Positions 33,867 through 42,396 of a stretch of DNA of 64,000 nucleotides are shown piece after piece. Positions within the stretch are counted from its first letter, which is position 1. Every line of letters starts with the position of its first letter. The DNA is taken from assembly GCA_947624745.1 (NCBI GenBank), contig CANQLR010000004.1:28441-92440 (forward strand), written 5' to 3'. Under the pieces are notes generated by a model. The model was not told the DNA's origin. It searched no databases and was given only the letters and a program-made list of their open reading frames with translations. Made by a program: the position numbers and the translations under genes. This DNA is from an uncultured Clostridia bacterium. Lineage in GTDB: Bacteria > Bacillota > Clostridia > Oscillospirales > Ruminococcaceae.

Positions 33867-35906
33867 TCACCCCTCCGTTCCGCTGACGATCTTCACATAC
33901 GCGTTCGAGGTTATCTTATAGACCGCCGCGTAGAAGGCCGAAAAGACCAGAAAGCTCAGCGCCGTCGCGAAGGCGAACACCAGCGCGTTGCCGTAATTCA
34001 GAAGCTTCAGCAGCCTGCAAATCATCGGGAACGCGAAGAGCATATGCACCCCGGCGGGGATGAGTGGCAGGAAGAAAACGGTCAGAAGCTGCGAATTTAC
34101 GCTTCTTTGTATCTCGCGGTCGGTCATTCCGACCTTTTTCATGATCCCGAACCGCGCCCTGTCCTCGTAGCCCTCCGAAAGCTGCTTGTAATAAATTATC
34201 AGCACGGTGGCGAACAGGAATACTATCGAGAGTATTATCCCGAGGCAGAACAGCCCGCCGTTTATCGAATATGCGTAAATCTTTTCCTCCTCGCGTCCCT
34301 CGACCATCGACGCGCTTATTCCGTCAAGATCCTTAAGCTTTTGATTGACCGCGCGCCTCACATCGGGCTGCATTTTCGCGTCAAGTCCCGTGTCAAAGGC
34401 GTAGAACCAGTGGTAATCCACCATCTGCCCGCCGTAGTAGTTCGCTATGTCGCATATCCCCTCGACCGCGCTCGGCACGTCGGGGACTATAAGAAATATC
34501 GACGGCACAATGCTCATGGTAGAAACCCCCGGCGGGGTGAACCAATCAATTTTTTTGACCGCAAACTCCCGCCCGTGCTCAAATGAAATGGTGTCATACG
34601 GATACTCCGCCCTCGGCAGGTACATAAGCGCCTCACCGTCCGAAAGCTCCTCGCGGGCGCCCATGATGGCGTTGTATTCCTCGAGCGGCACGAAGAAAAA
34701 TTCATACAGCCCGCTTATCGAAAGGCTCATTCCGAGAGGGTCGGCCGAAGCCGGGTCGACGTTTACCCTGTCCCCGTCGAGCATTCCCGCCGTATAGGCG
34801 TAGCGGTAGTCTATTATATCCCCTGCCTCGCAGGAATTTTCCTTCAAGACCCCCGCGATTTCATCTCGCACCCCCTGCAAAAGCGCGCTGCCGCCGGGCG
34901 CCATGGTCTCCTCGGATACCCCGTCGAAAATGCAGTCTATCTCGCGGGGGTATCTCCCGTTTATCGTGTCGTTCACGCCGAAATAAAGGCTCGTCGTCGA
35001 CGACACCATCACCAGCACCATCGTCGCCAGAATGCAGATGGAGGCCAGCCCCGCGCCGTTTCGCTTCATTCTATAGACCATCGAGCTCACCGAAACGAAG
35101 TGCTTCGGCGTATAGTAGAACCGCCGGTTTTTTTGGAGCATTCTGCAAAAGATTACCGAGCCGGCTATCATAAGTAAATACGTCCCGCCGATGACCAAAA
35201 GCACCGCGATGAAAAACGCCGGTATCGCCGAGAGCGGGTTTTCGACGATCACCGCGATGGCATACGCCGCCGCGAGCATCACAAGCCCCAAAAGCCCGAC
35301 GAAGGCGTTCCCCTTCGGGGGCTTTTCGCCGTAGCTCTCGCTTTTTACGAGGTCCACCGCCTGCGAAAAGCTTAACTGCCTTAACGTGTTAAGGTATATC
35401 AGCAGATATATCACCAAAAAGATCGCCGCCGTTTTCGCCACCGAGCCGAGCGGCACCGAAAAGTCGTAGCTGACCTCGCTTTTCATGACGAACCGCAGCC
35501 CGAGCTCCGCGAGCTTTGAAAGAAGTATCCCGAAGAAAAGCCCCGCGCCGATTGAGATGGCGGCGGTTATCGCGGTCTCCCAAAAAAGCACCCGCGCGAT
35601 ATTTTTCTTTTCCATGCCTAAAATGTTGTAGAGGCCGAACTCCTTTTTCCTTCGCCTTATCAAAAACGAATTGGTGTAAAACAGGAAAAGGCAGGCAAAC
35701 GCCGTCATCACCCACGCGCCGAGCATCATTATCGAGGCGATGATGTCCCCACCGCGAATTTCCCTGATGCTCTCGCTGAACGACAAAAAGTCGATGATGT
35801 ACCGCATAACGACCATTCCCACGCAGGTCATAATATAAGGCAGATACAGCCGCGCGTTCTTTCTTATTCCGTCGAGCGCGAGCCGCGGATAGAGAAAAAT
35901 TTTCAT
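33867..35906 (-). CDS. Bce-type ABC transporter permease
   Basis: 679 residues. FtsX-like membrane blocks lie at both ends and in the middle, and a large extracellular domain of about 200 residues (about 310-520) separates transmembrane segments, the hallmark of BceB-type permeases. The FtsX motif FYTNSFLIRRRKKEFGLYNILGM is visible. With the ATPase it removes antimicrobial peptides from lipid targets and signals to the sensor kinase. It overlaps the ATPase gene by 4 bases. Confidence 0.9.
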   Translation of the reverse strand: MKIFLYPRLALDGIRKNARLYLPYIMTCVGMVVMRYIIDFLSFSESIREIRGGDIIASIMMLGAWVMTAFACLFLFYTNSFLIRRRKKEFGLYNILGMEKKNIARVLFWETAITAAISIGAGLFFGILLSKLAELGLRFVMKSEVSYDFSVPLGSVAKTAAIFLVIYLLIYLNTLRQLSFSQAVDLVKSESYGEKPPKGNAFVGLLGLVMLAAAYAIAVIVENPLSAIPAFFIAVLLVIGGTYLLMIAGSVIFCRMLQKNRRFYYTPKHFVSVSSMVYRMKRNGAGLASICILATMVLVMVSSTTSLYFGVNDTINGRYPREIDCIFDGVSEETMAPGGSALLQGVRDEIAGVLKENSCEAGDIIDYRYAYTAGMLDGDRVNVDPASADPLGMSLSISGLYEFFFVPLEEYNAIMGAREELSDGEALMYLPRAEYPYDTISFEHGREFAVKKIDWFTPPGVSTMSIVPSIFLIVPDVPSAVEGICDIANYYGGQMVDYHWFYAFDTGLDAKMQPDVRRAVNQKLKDLDGISASMVEGREEEKIYAYSINGGLFCLGIILSIVFLFATVLIIYYKQLSEGYEDRARFGIMKKVGMTDREIQRSVNSQLLTVFFLPLIPAGVHMLFAFPMICRLLKLLNYGNALVFAFATALSFLVFSAFYAAVYKITSNAYVKIVSGTEG

Positions 35907-36667
35907 TTTTGCTCCCCTCCCGTCGCCAAAAGCGTGAGGGTGTCGCTTATTCTCTGATAGAACCCGTCGTCGCTGTCGCCGCCGCGGTAAAGCTGGTGAT
36001 ACACCTCTCCGTCGCGGATAAACAGCACCCTCGAGGCCACGCTCGCGGCCTTTGTCGAGTGGGTCACCATGATTATCGTCATTCCGCTCTTATTGACCTC
36101 GCCGAAAAGCCGAAGAAGATCGTCCGACGACCTCGAATCCAGCGCCCCGGTCGGCTCGTCGGCAAGTATCATCATCGGGTCGGTTATCATCGCCCTCGCG
36201 ACCGCCGCCCGCTGCTTCTGCCCGCCCGAGATCTCATAGGGATATTTTTTCAACAGCGCCGATATCCCGAGCCTCTGCGAAACGTTCATCAGCTTCGCCT
36301 GCATCTCCTTGAACGGCTTTCCCGCCAGAACCAGCGGCAGATAGATGTTGTCCTCGACGGTGAAGGTGTCTAAAAGGTTGAACTCCTGAAAGACATAGCC
36401 TAAATTGTCCCGCCGAAACGCCGCCAAGCTCGACTCCTTAATTTTCGACATATCCCTTCCGCCGAGCATGACGGTGCCGCCCGTCGGCCTGTCGAGCGCC
36501 GCCAGGATGTTCAAAAGCGTTGTCTTTCCCGAGCCCGACTCGCCCATTATGGCGATGAACTCGCCCTCCTCGACGCTGAAGCAGACGTTTTTCAGCGCCT
36601 CGACCTTCTGCGCGCCGAACCTCGTCGAATAGGTCTTTTTCAGCCCCGTGACCTCAAGTAAACTCAT
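35903..36667 (-). CDS. Bce-type ABC transporter ATPase
   Basis: 254 residues. Walker A is GESGSGKTT, signature ISGGQKQRAAVARA, Walker B MILADEPTGALD and the switch His in VTHSTKAA. It powers the adjacent permease. ATG 36667 was chosen: it has AGGAG at eight bases and yields the standard MSLLEVTGLKKTY. The longer frame would begin upstream of the likely transcript start. Confidence 0.93.
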   Translation of the reverse strand: MSLLEVTGLKKTYSTRFGAQKVEALKNVCFSVEEGEFIAIMGESGSGKTTLLNILAALDRPTGGTVMLGGRDMSKIKESSLAAFRRDNLGYVFQEFNLLDTFTVEDNIYLPLVLAGKPFKEMQAKLMNVSQRLGISALLKKYPYEISGGQKQRAAVARAMITDPMMILADEPTGALDSRSSDDLLRLFGEVNKSGMTIIMVTHSTKAASVASRVLFIRDGEVYHQLYRGGDSDDGFYQRISDTLTLLATGGEQK

Positions 36668-36688
36668 TTTATCAACTCCTGAAAATAG

Positions 36689-36713
36689 TGTCGGAAATCT
36701 CTTTCCCGACACC
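36689..36713 (-). other. Leader hairpin of ABC operon
   Basis: GTGTCGG pairs with CCGACAC, extended by AAA/TTT after a one-base bulge, in the leader of the ATPase gene. A TAAAAT -10-like box (36714-36719) is immediately upstream. It might stabilise the message. Confidence 0.4.
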
Positions 36714-36753
36714 ATTTTAGCACGTTCCCGTTCCCCCATTCCATAGCTTTTGC

Positions 36754-36788
36754 TTACAAAACGCCCCGAACTCCTTACAATTTTGTAA
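36754..36788 (-). promoter_or_regulatory. BceR-type operator upstream of ABC operon
   Basis: TTACA-N4-TGTAA (36775-36788) is a perfect palindrome matching the TnACA-N4-TGTAA pattern described for BceR-like regulators. A half-site TTACA lies exactly 21 bases further on (36754), on the same helical face. Both sit in the 124-base gap between the kinase stop and the ATPase start. The candidate -10 TAAAAT has no good -35, as expected for activated promoters. Confidence 0.7.
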
Positions 36789-36791
36789 GAT

Positions 36792-37775
36792 TTAATCTCC
36801 CCTGATCCGATACTGCTTAAAGTCTAAAAGTATCTCGGTCCCCTGCCCGACTTGGGATCTTGCCGAGATCTTCACCCCGAGCCCCGCGCAGACCCTCTTG
36901 CAAAGGTACAGCCCGAGCCCGCTCGCCTTTCTGTCCGCCCTGCCGTTTATGCCTGTGAAGCCCTTTTCAAATATCCTCGGGAGGTCCTCCGGCGACACGC
37001 CTATCCCGGTGTCTTTTACCGACAGCACCCCCTCCTCGGGGCTCGATACCGTCACCCCGCCCTCGCGGGTGTATTTCAGTGAATTTGAAAGTATCTGCTC
37101 GAAAACGAACCCGAGCCATTTTTCGTCGGTCACGGCGCGTATCCCGGTCGGCTCGTAACTTAAGGTCAGCTTTTTCAGGATAAATTCCGGCGCGAACCGC
37201 TTTATCGCCCCGCGCATTATCCTGTCGACGTCCTGCTCCTTAAAGACATAGTCGGACGTCTCGGAGTCGAGCCGAAGGTAGGCAAGGACCATCTCGACAT
37301 ACATTTCTATCCTTGAAAGCTCAGCCGAAAGCCTTCGCGAGAGCGGGCTGTCCTCGCCCTCAAGCGACAGCCGCATCGAGGCTATCGGCGTTTTTATCTG
37401 GTGCACCCATACGGTGTAGTAATCCACCGTCTCGCGGTATTTGAGCGCCCCCGCGTCGTTTATTTCGCGGATATTATCTTTAAGTAACTGAACTATTTCC
37501 GCGTAATCCTCCTCCGAAAAGCTCTGCGGCTCGGGAAGCTCCCCGATCATGTCGTAAGTGAGCTTTTTTATGTTCTCCATTTTTTCGTGAGCCCGCTTCA
37601 CCCTGATTAAATCCGCCGCCGCGGCCAGTACCGCGATGACAAGGCAGAGCGCCGCGGGATACATTACCGCCCTAACCGGCAGCCTATATAAAATAAACGA
37701 TACCGCAAAGACCGCCGCAAAGGCCGCAAAAGCGAAGATCACCCGCCTGCGGTAGTAAAGATATTTCTTAATCAT
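36792..37775 (-). CDS. BceS-type intramembrane-sensing histidine kinase
   Basis: 327 residues. Two closely spaced transmembrane helices (about 12-30 and 36-56) leave almost no extracellular sensor, typical of BceS. The phosphoacceptor box is VWVHQIKTP. The ATPase part has EQILSNSLKYT (N box), VKDTGIGV and GLGLYL. It senses drug attack through the ABC transporter. It overlaps the regulator gene by 8 bases. Confidence 0.92.
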   Translation of the reverse strand: MIKKYLYYRRRVIFAFAAFAAVFAVSFILYRLPVRAVMYPAALCLVIAVLAAAADLIRVKRAHEKMENIKKLTYDMIGELPEPQSFSEEDYAEIVQLLKDNIREINDAGALKYRETVDYYTVWVHQIKTPIASMRLSLEGEDSPLSRRLSAELSRIEMYVEMVLAYLRLDSETSDYVFKEQDVDRIMRGAIKRFAPEFILKKLTLSYEPTGIRAVTDEKWLGFVFEQILSNSLKYTREGGVTVSSPEEGVLSVKDTGIGVSPEDLPRIFEKGFTGINGRADRKASGLGLYLCKRVCAGLGVKISARSQVGQGTEILLDFKQYRIRGD

Positions 37776-38442
37776 CCAAATAATACCCCTCCCCGAATTT
37801 AGTCAGTATAAACCCCTCCAGCCCCGCGCCGTCAAGCTTTTTGCGAAGCCTGTTCACGTTCACGGTCAGGGTGTTCTCGTCGACGTAGCTGTCGGTGTTC
37901 CAAAGCTCCTGCATCAGCTTTTCGCGGCTCACGACCCTCCCCCGATTCTCAAAAAGGCAGAGAATTATCCGGTACTCGTTCTGGGTGAGGGGTATTTGCG
38001 CGCCGTCAAAGCTTAAGCTTCGGTCGCCGGTGTTAAGTACCGCTCCCCTGTGCTCGAAAATGCGGTTAGAGGGCGCAAAATCGTAGGTCCGCCTTAGGAG
38101 CGCCTGAATTTTCGCGAGCAGAACCGTAAGGTCGAACGGCTTCGCGATAAAATCGTCCGCGCCCATGTTCATCGCCATGATGATGTTCATGTTGTCCGCC
38201 GCCGAGGATATGAAGATTATCGGCACCTTCGAGACCTTTCTTATCTCGCGGCACCAGAAATAGCCGTCGTAAAAGGGCAGCGAGATGTCAAGGAGCACTA
38301 TCTGCGGGTCGACCTCCGACAGCTCCCTTATGACCCCGCGAAAGTCCCGAATGACATGCGGCTCGAGCCCCCATTTTTCCGCGGCGCCAGCGACCTGCTC
38401 GGCGATGCCCCCGTCGTCCTCAATTATAAGCAGCCTATACAT
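37768..38442 (-). CDS. BceR-type response regulator (OmpR/PhoB family)
   Basis: 224 residues. The receiver domain has IIEDD, phosphoacceptor Asp in VLLDISLP and Lys in FIAKPF. The winged helix follows (SREKLMQELWNTDSYVDENTLTVNVNRLRKKL). It should bind the palindrome at 36775-36788 to switch on the ABC genes. Confidence 0.93.
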   Translation of the reverse strand: MYRLLIIEDDGGIAEQVAGAAEKWGLEPHVIRDFRGVIRELSEVDPQIVLLDISLPFYDGYFWCREIRKVSKVPIIFISSAADNMNIIMAMNMGADDFIAKPFDLTVLLAKIQALLRRTYDFAPSNRIFEHRGAVLNTGDRSLSFDGAQIPLTQNEYRIILCLFENRGRVVSREKLMQELWNTDSYVDENTLTVNVNRLRKKLDGAGLEGFILTKFGEGYYLDD

Positions 38443-38536
38443 ACTTTCCTCCCCGAAATTCTCATGGATATGATTATTATATCATTGCCCGCGAAAAATA
38501 TCAAGAAAAAATTCGCCCGGGAGTCCCGACCGCCGG

Positions 38537-38565
38537 TTGACTTCCCGACATTCCGGCGGTATAAT
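38537..38565 (+). promoter_or_regulatory. Promoter of GNAT gene
   Basis: TTGACT (38537-38542), 17 bases, TATAAT (38560-38565). Confidence 0.82.
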
Positions 38566-38643
38566 ACTAAACAGTTGAACCGCCGCCCATTCATCAACGA
38601 TCCGTAAAATTATCATAATTTACATTTGATAGGAGGCATAACA

Positions 38644-39081
38644 ATGATCAGATTAGCGGAGATCGACCCCGACAATTGGAGGTTGGGCCTTAAGGTATCC
38701 GAAGCCCAACAGCGCTATGTATCCGACAGCTCGGGACTTCTTGCAAGAGCATACGCATATCGGAAAAGCCGAAGCTGCGCCTTTGTAATTTATAACGACG
38801 ATGTACCCGTGGGAATGGCGTTATATCACGATTTGGACGAAATGAACGCATACGATTTCAGCCAGCTTTTTATTGACTGGCGCTATCAAAGAAAGGGCTA
38901 TGGGCTTGAAGCGGCGCGTCAGATCTTAGAGATGATGGAGCGCGACGGCAAATATGACAAAGTCGTTCTATGCTATATCGACGGAAACGAAGCTGCAAAA
39001 AAGATGTATGAAAAGCTCGGTTTCAGCCTTACCGGGGAACGTTGGGAAGACGAGATCACAATGGAAAAGCGCCTAAGATGA
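38644..39081 (+). CDS. GNAT family acetyltransferase
   Basis: 145 residues. The acetyl-CoA motif is QRKGYGLEAARQILEMM, followed by NEAAKKMYEKLGFSLTGE, typical of diamine or small-molecule acetyltransferases (PaiA/SpeG-like). Some of these act on polyamines; the substrate here is unknown. ATG 38644 is preceded by TAGGAGG. The following 250 bases (39082-39331) show no gene apart from a GCCGCCA/TGGCGGC hairpin at about 39259-39283. Confidence 0.87.
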   Translation: MIRLAEIDPDNWRLGLKVSEAQQRYVSDSSGLLARAYAYRKSRSCAFVIYNDDVPVGMALYHDLDEMNAYDFSQLFIDWRYQRKGYGLEAARQILEMMERDGKYDKVVLCYIDGNEAAKKMYEKLGFSLTGERWEDEITMEKRLR

Positions 39082-39331
39082 GCCCGTTCTCAACGAGTAC
39101 CAAATCTCCCCGAGCCAAGCGCTCTCCCCGCTATAAAAGATCAGCCCCCGAAGCAGGAATCAAGAGTGCCCGGCGGGCGCTTAGCAGAACCGCATGAACG
39201 CTCAAGGCCGTCAGGCTCAAGGCTGCGGCCCGCACACACTGCTTTTCGTAATGCAAGAGCCGCCAACGATGAAGATGGCGGCTTTGAGTAAGTTTATACG
39301 GGCTTGTTTTCTTGTAGATGAGGGGCTGATA

Positions 39332-39595
39332 TTATTTAACTTCGGAAAGCTCCTTGTACTTCTGCTTTGTCGCCTCGCCTCCGCGAATGTGGCGTTCCTG
39401 CTTGTTGATGTCAAGTATCACCCGAACCTCGCGGTAAAGCGCCGGCCTGACCTTTTTAAGCCGTTCGCTGACGTCCTTGTGCACCGTACTCTTTGATATC
39501 CCGAACTCCCTGGCCGTCTGCCTGACGGTCGCCTTGTGCTCGATTATGTATTCCCCCAAAATTACCGGGCGTTCGCTGTCCTTTGGTATTGTCAT
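39332..39595 (-). CDS. spoIIID: Sporulation transcription factor SpoIIID
   Basis: 87 residues. EFGISKSTVHKDVSERL is the near-invariant SpoIIID helix-turn-helix, and RHIRGGEATKQKYKEL is the conserved C-terminal basic patch. It regulates mother-cell genes together with SigE. ATG 39595 was chosen: GGGAG is at eight bases and a SigE-type promoter lies 26 bases upstream; a longer frame would start inside that promoter. Confidence 0.95.
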   Translation of the reverse strand: MTIPKDSERPVILGEYIIEHKATVRQTAREFGISKSTVHKDVSERLKKVRPALYREVRVILDINKQERHIRGGEATKQKYKELSEVK

Positions 39596-39620
39596 ACGCT
39601 CACTCCCAATGTTTTTTAAC

Positions 39621-39649
39621 ATTATATGGGAGCGAGCTGCTTTTTATGC
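39621..39649 (-). promoter_or_regulatory. Candidate SigE-type promoter of spoIIID
   Basis: On the minus strand GCATAAA (39643-39649), 14 bases, CATATAAT (39621-39628). This fits the SigE pattern KMATAww-N14-CATAnnnT. spoIIID is SigE-dependent in Bacillus, which supports the call. The TATAAT inside the -10 could also serve SigA, but no -35 is at the right distance. Confidence 0.65.
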
Positions 39650-39709
39650 AAGCAAAACCGCTTATGAAATTCCGCTTTTCCGTAAGTTTAAAATTTTTTG
39701 AGAAACCTC

Positions 39710-39738
39710 TTGACAACCTTCTCGGGATACGCTATTAT
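39710..39738 (+). promoter_or_regulatory. Promoter of ArsR-like gene
   Basis: TTGACA (39710-39715), 17 bases, TATTAT (39733-39738). A TATAAT three bases later would give a 20-base spacer. Confidence 0.75.
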
Positions 39739-39780
39739 AATCTTACGGAGTTCCGAAAGCACATAATCAGGAGGTAACTT

Positions 39781-40422
39781 ATGAGAGACTACGAAAAAGA
39801 GATCGACAAGCTGTGGGAAGAACTGGCCGAGCTTAGAGCCGCGATCAACCCCCAAAACACTGAGCCCAATCGTCCCGGGCAGGCGAGAGAATTCGGTCGC
39901 GAGCCCTATACCGAGGAACGCGAGCGGGTCCACATCATGCACAACATGCACCCCGACAAGCGGCTTTCGGAGATGATGGAGGAGCTCTGCGAAACTGCCG
40001 ACGCGGAGGGTTCAAGCGGCAGGATAACCTATTTAGGCGTATTTTCATCCGGCGGCAGACAGTCAAACTGGATTAAAAAAGCGGCTTCCTGCGACGACCT
40101 GATGAGGCTTGCGGAAAGCGGCATGGCAAGCAAGGTTTTGGCGTGCCTCGGGAATGCGACAAGGCTGAAAATACTTGTGGAGATCCTCAAAGGTCCGAAG
40201 ACCGTCGCCGAGCTGACCGAGGTCTGCGGTCTCGGCTCGACGGGACAGGCGTATCACCACATGAAGCCGCTTCTCGCCGCAGATGTCATCACCGAGAGCA
40301 CCGACGGCGACGGCAGAGGCCGCTACGTCGTCCGGCCGCACCGCGTTCAGGGCGTGATCATGCTCCTCGCCGGCATCAGCGACATGACCGACGAGGAGTG
40401 CACAAAAGGCGTGTGGGAGTAA
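39781..40422 (+). CDS. ArsR-like winged-helix regulator
   Basis: 213 residues. The C-terminal part (about 115-190) is an ArsR-type winged helix: LACLGNATRLKILVEILKGPKTVAELTEVCGL, then AYHHMKPLLAADVI. The N-terminal 110 residues are unassigned with an acidic helical start. AGGAGG precedes the ATG. No cysteine-rich metal site is obvious. Targets are unknown. Confidence 0.8.
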   Translation: MRDYEKEIDKLWEELAELRAAINPQNTEPNRPGQAREFGREPYTEERERVHIMHNMHPDKRLSEMMEELCETADAEGSSGRITYLGVFSSGGRQSNWIKKAASCDDLMRLAESGMASKVLACLGNATRLKILVEILKGPKTVAELTEVCGLGSTGQAYHHMKPLLAADVITESTDGDGRGRYVVRPHRVQGVIMLLAGISDMTDEECTKGVWE

Positions 40423-40440
40423 TCCGCAGCACCCCCGCCC

Positions 40441-40465
40441 CACCAGCCGCCCGTGGCGGCTGGTG
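40441..40465 (+). other. Perfect 11-bp hairpin after ArsR-like gene
   Basis: CACCAGCCGCC pairs with GGCGGCTGGTG around a 3-base turn. There is no T-run, so it resembles the repeat-family hairpins more than a terminator. Confidence 0.5.
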
Positions 40466-40515
40466 AGACAGGAATATGGAGATAAGATGGGAAAGACCGA
40501 AGCAGCTTGCTTCCA

Positions 40516-40668
40516 TCAGCTCGATCTGAGCGGATTTTCGCCGCCCCCTCCTCCCATGAATACCATAAGGGCCGCTGCAGGTATCATCAAAAGCGAAATT
40601 ATGATGACGGCCGGAGGTGCGGAATTATCCTTTTTATGCCAAAAAGCCTCTCTTTTTAGGGACCTATG
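40516..40668 (-). pseudogene. Possible remnant of small membrane protein
   Basis: An open minus-strand frame without start codon at its top reads like a basic segment, one hydrophobic helix (AVIIISLLMIPAAALMVFM) and a glycine run. This protein-like pattern suggests a decayed gene end. The opposite-strand frame (40487-40672) has an RBS-like GGAGATAAG but an unconvincing product. Confidence 0.25.
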
Positions 40669-40733
40669 TTAATTATAACTGATCATTTCGGATCGTCCAA
40701 ATATTTCATAACCAATTCAGCATTCCGACATAT

Positions 40734-40761
40734 AAAAGCTTCCTTTTCCAAGGAAGCTTTT
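40734..40761 (-). terminator. Terminator of secreted FN3 protein gene
   Basis: Perfect 12-bp stem AAAAGCTTCCTT/AAGGAAGCTTTT with a 4-base loop. It lies 19 bases past the stop of the minus-strand gene. Confidence 0.85.
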
Positions 40762-40780
40762 AGTAATCGGTTTTGCATAA

Positions 40781-42199
40781 TCAGTCGTTGATCCAAGTGT
40801 CTCCGCCGCAGTGAGAGCAATCGAGCTTGCCTTCACCGTGGCATTTAGTGCACCTATGCCATACTTTACCCTGCGTTTTCTGCTTGCCGGTGTAATTCGG
40901 AGTAGAAAAGTACTCGTAACTTCCTCCTTCTCCGTCGCATCGAGAACATTTGACTTTGCCTAATCTGCAATATGGGCATTTATACCTGCCAGTGCCGGAA
41001 CTTCTCGAGCTTGAAGAGAAGTCTAAAGAAGATGACGACGATGAAGATGAACTGCTTGAGCTTTCGTTCTGATTACCGGGTGCAAATCTGCTATTGTACC
41101 CGGTATGGACGCTTTTTTCATCGTTGTCGACGAAATCAATGTCGCCGGAAGCGAGAATAGATATGTCGATGATACTGTCTTTAGGCCAATAATTTATTTG
41201 GATCAAAACGTCCAGATCGTCGTATTGATTGCCGTTGAGTTTTCCCGAGACATGACCGACCTTATCGCTTCCTGTATACTTAAGACCGTAGTAAGCGGTA
41301 TATTCGGGAGATATGTAATTCTTGACCTCATATACTTCCGAAGAGTACGGATAACTGTCTAACACGAGATCCATATACTCATTGATTCCCTCAATATCGT
41401 CGTCATCGTTAAACCAGAAGAGCATTCCGCCGTTATCGGAAAAGTCATAGCCGGCTTCGTCATGGAAGAACGCAACGGGATCGGGCAGGACAGCTTTTGA
41501 AGTACTTTTTGAGGCACTTTTTGAAGTGCTTGACGAGGTTGACGAACTTGAAGCCGAGGTGGAAGTTTTCGTCTGACTTGATTCCGCCTCAAGAGGAGTT
41601 ATGCTCACGCTGGCAGAACTGTTTCCCACATCGGGAACAACCCTGAAAGTATACTTCTTCCCGAGCGTGATGTTTCCGACGCTGAGTGCTTTTGACGAAG
41701 TCGTCTTAAGGTCTTTGAAGGAAGACATGGTTCCGCTCTTATACTGAACCGTATACTTTGAAGCTCCGGAAGCCTCAGACCAACTGAGCTTTATCTTGCC
41801 GTCTTTGAATTCGGCTTTGAGCTTGGGAGTAGTAGAAGGCTTCTCGATGGTAATGGTGATGCAGTACTCATCATAAAGATCGTCAAAATACGAATCAAAT
41901 GGGTCAAGCACACAAAAGTCGTAGGACTTGCCCTCTTTGAGCCCGGTGACCTTCAATGACGTTTCGGAGGTGATCTCGATTACGTCGTAACCGTATGTAC
42001 CTGCTACCTTATACATAACGCAGTATCCCGCGTCGCTTCCTCTTGTGCCCGGGTCCCACCTGAGAGTAACGGATGTTCCGGAGACCTCGGCTCTGATATG
42101 ATCTGACTTATTTGCCGAGACCGGGATTGCCAGCGAGGAGATAAGAATCGCAAAAACAGCGATTATTGTAATAAAATACCCGAATGATTTGCTTTTCAT
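40781..42199 (-). CDS. Secreted fibronectin-III protein with C-terminal DnaJ-type Cys motifs
   Basis: 472 residues. A signal peptide (SFGYFITIIAVFAILISSLAIPVSA) precedes two FN3-like domains (about 35-120 and 125-205; KLSWSEASGASKYTVQYKSG is typical). A Ser/Lys/Thr linker follows, then an unassigned acidic domain (about 240-370), a poly-Ser run and a zinc-ribbon-like end with CxxCxxGxVxCxxCxGxGG and CTKCHGEGKLDCSHCGG. CxxCxGxG repeats normally belong to cytoplasmic DnaJ-like proteins, so their place on a secreted protein is odd. It is AT-rich like the neighbouring island. It has its own promoter and terminator. Confidence 0.75.
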   Translation of the reverse strand: MKSKSFGYFITIIAVFAILISSLAIPVSANKSDHIRAEVSGTSVTLRWDPGTRGSDAGYCVMYKVAGTYGYDVIEITSETSLKVTGLKEGKSYDFCVLDPFDSYFDDLYDEYCITITIEKPSTTPKLKAEFKDGKIKLSWSEASGASKYTVQYKSGTMSSFKDLKTTSSKALSVGNITLGKKYTFRVVPDVGNSSASVSITPLEAESSQTKTSTSASSSSTSSSTSKSASKSTSKAVLPDPVAFFHDEAGYDFSDNGGMLFWFNDDDDIEGINEYMDLVLDSYPYSSEVYEVKNYISPEYTAYYGLKYTGSDKVGHVSGKLNGNQYDDLDVLIQINYWPKDSIIDISILASGDIDFVDNDEKSVHTGYNSRFAPGNQNESSSSSSSSSSSSLDFSSSSRSSGTGRYKCPYCRLGKVKCSRCDGEGGSYEYFSTPNYTGKQKTQGKVWHRCTKCHGEGKLDCSHCGGDTWIND

Positions 42200-42232
42200 A
42201 TTATCATCCCTTTCAAAATAACTTATATAATT

Positions 42233-42261
42233 ATGATATCACGTTATAATGGGCTTGTCAA
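42233..42261 (-). promoter_or_regulatory. Promoter of secreted FN3 protein gene
   Basis: On the minus strand TTGACA (42256-42261), 17 bases, TATCAT (42233-42238). Confidence 0.75.
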
Positions 42262-42352
42262 TATGTGCAGAAAAAATATGAAAATTGTATAACACGGTTT
42301 TGCAAATTGACATATCCCGCTCCTCCTAACCGCCATCAAAGTGCACCTTATC

Positions 42353-42380
42353 AAAAAATGCCCGAAGTATTACCTCGGGC
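42353..42380 (-). terminator. Terminator of channel-TIR-SLATT operon
   Basis: GCCCGA/TCGGGC stem (42375-42380 with 42360-42365), 9-base loop, then ATTTTTT on the minus strand. It lies 16 bases after the last gene. 42262-42352 shows no gene. Confidence 0.8.
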
Positions 42381-42396
42381 GATAAAATATGGATTT

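Noticed and set aside
33567..34586. Open frame running from a repeat into the antisense of the ABC permease
   Set aside because: Half lies in non-coding hairpin sequence and half is antisense to a clear BceB-type gene.
40487..40672. Plus-strand small ORF with GGAGATAAG ahead of the ATG
   Set aside because: The product has an implausible composition, and the opposite strand reads more like a protein remnant.
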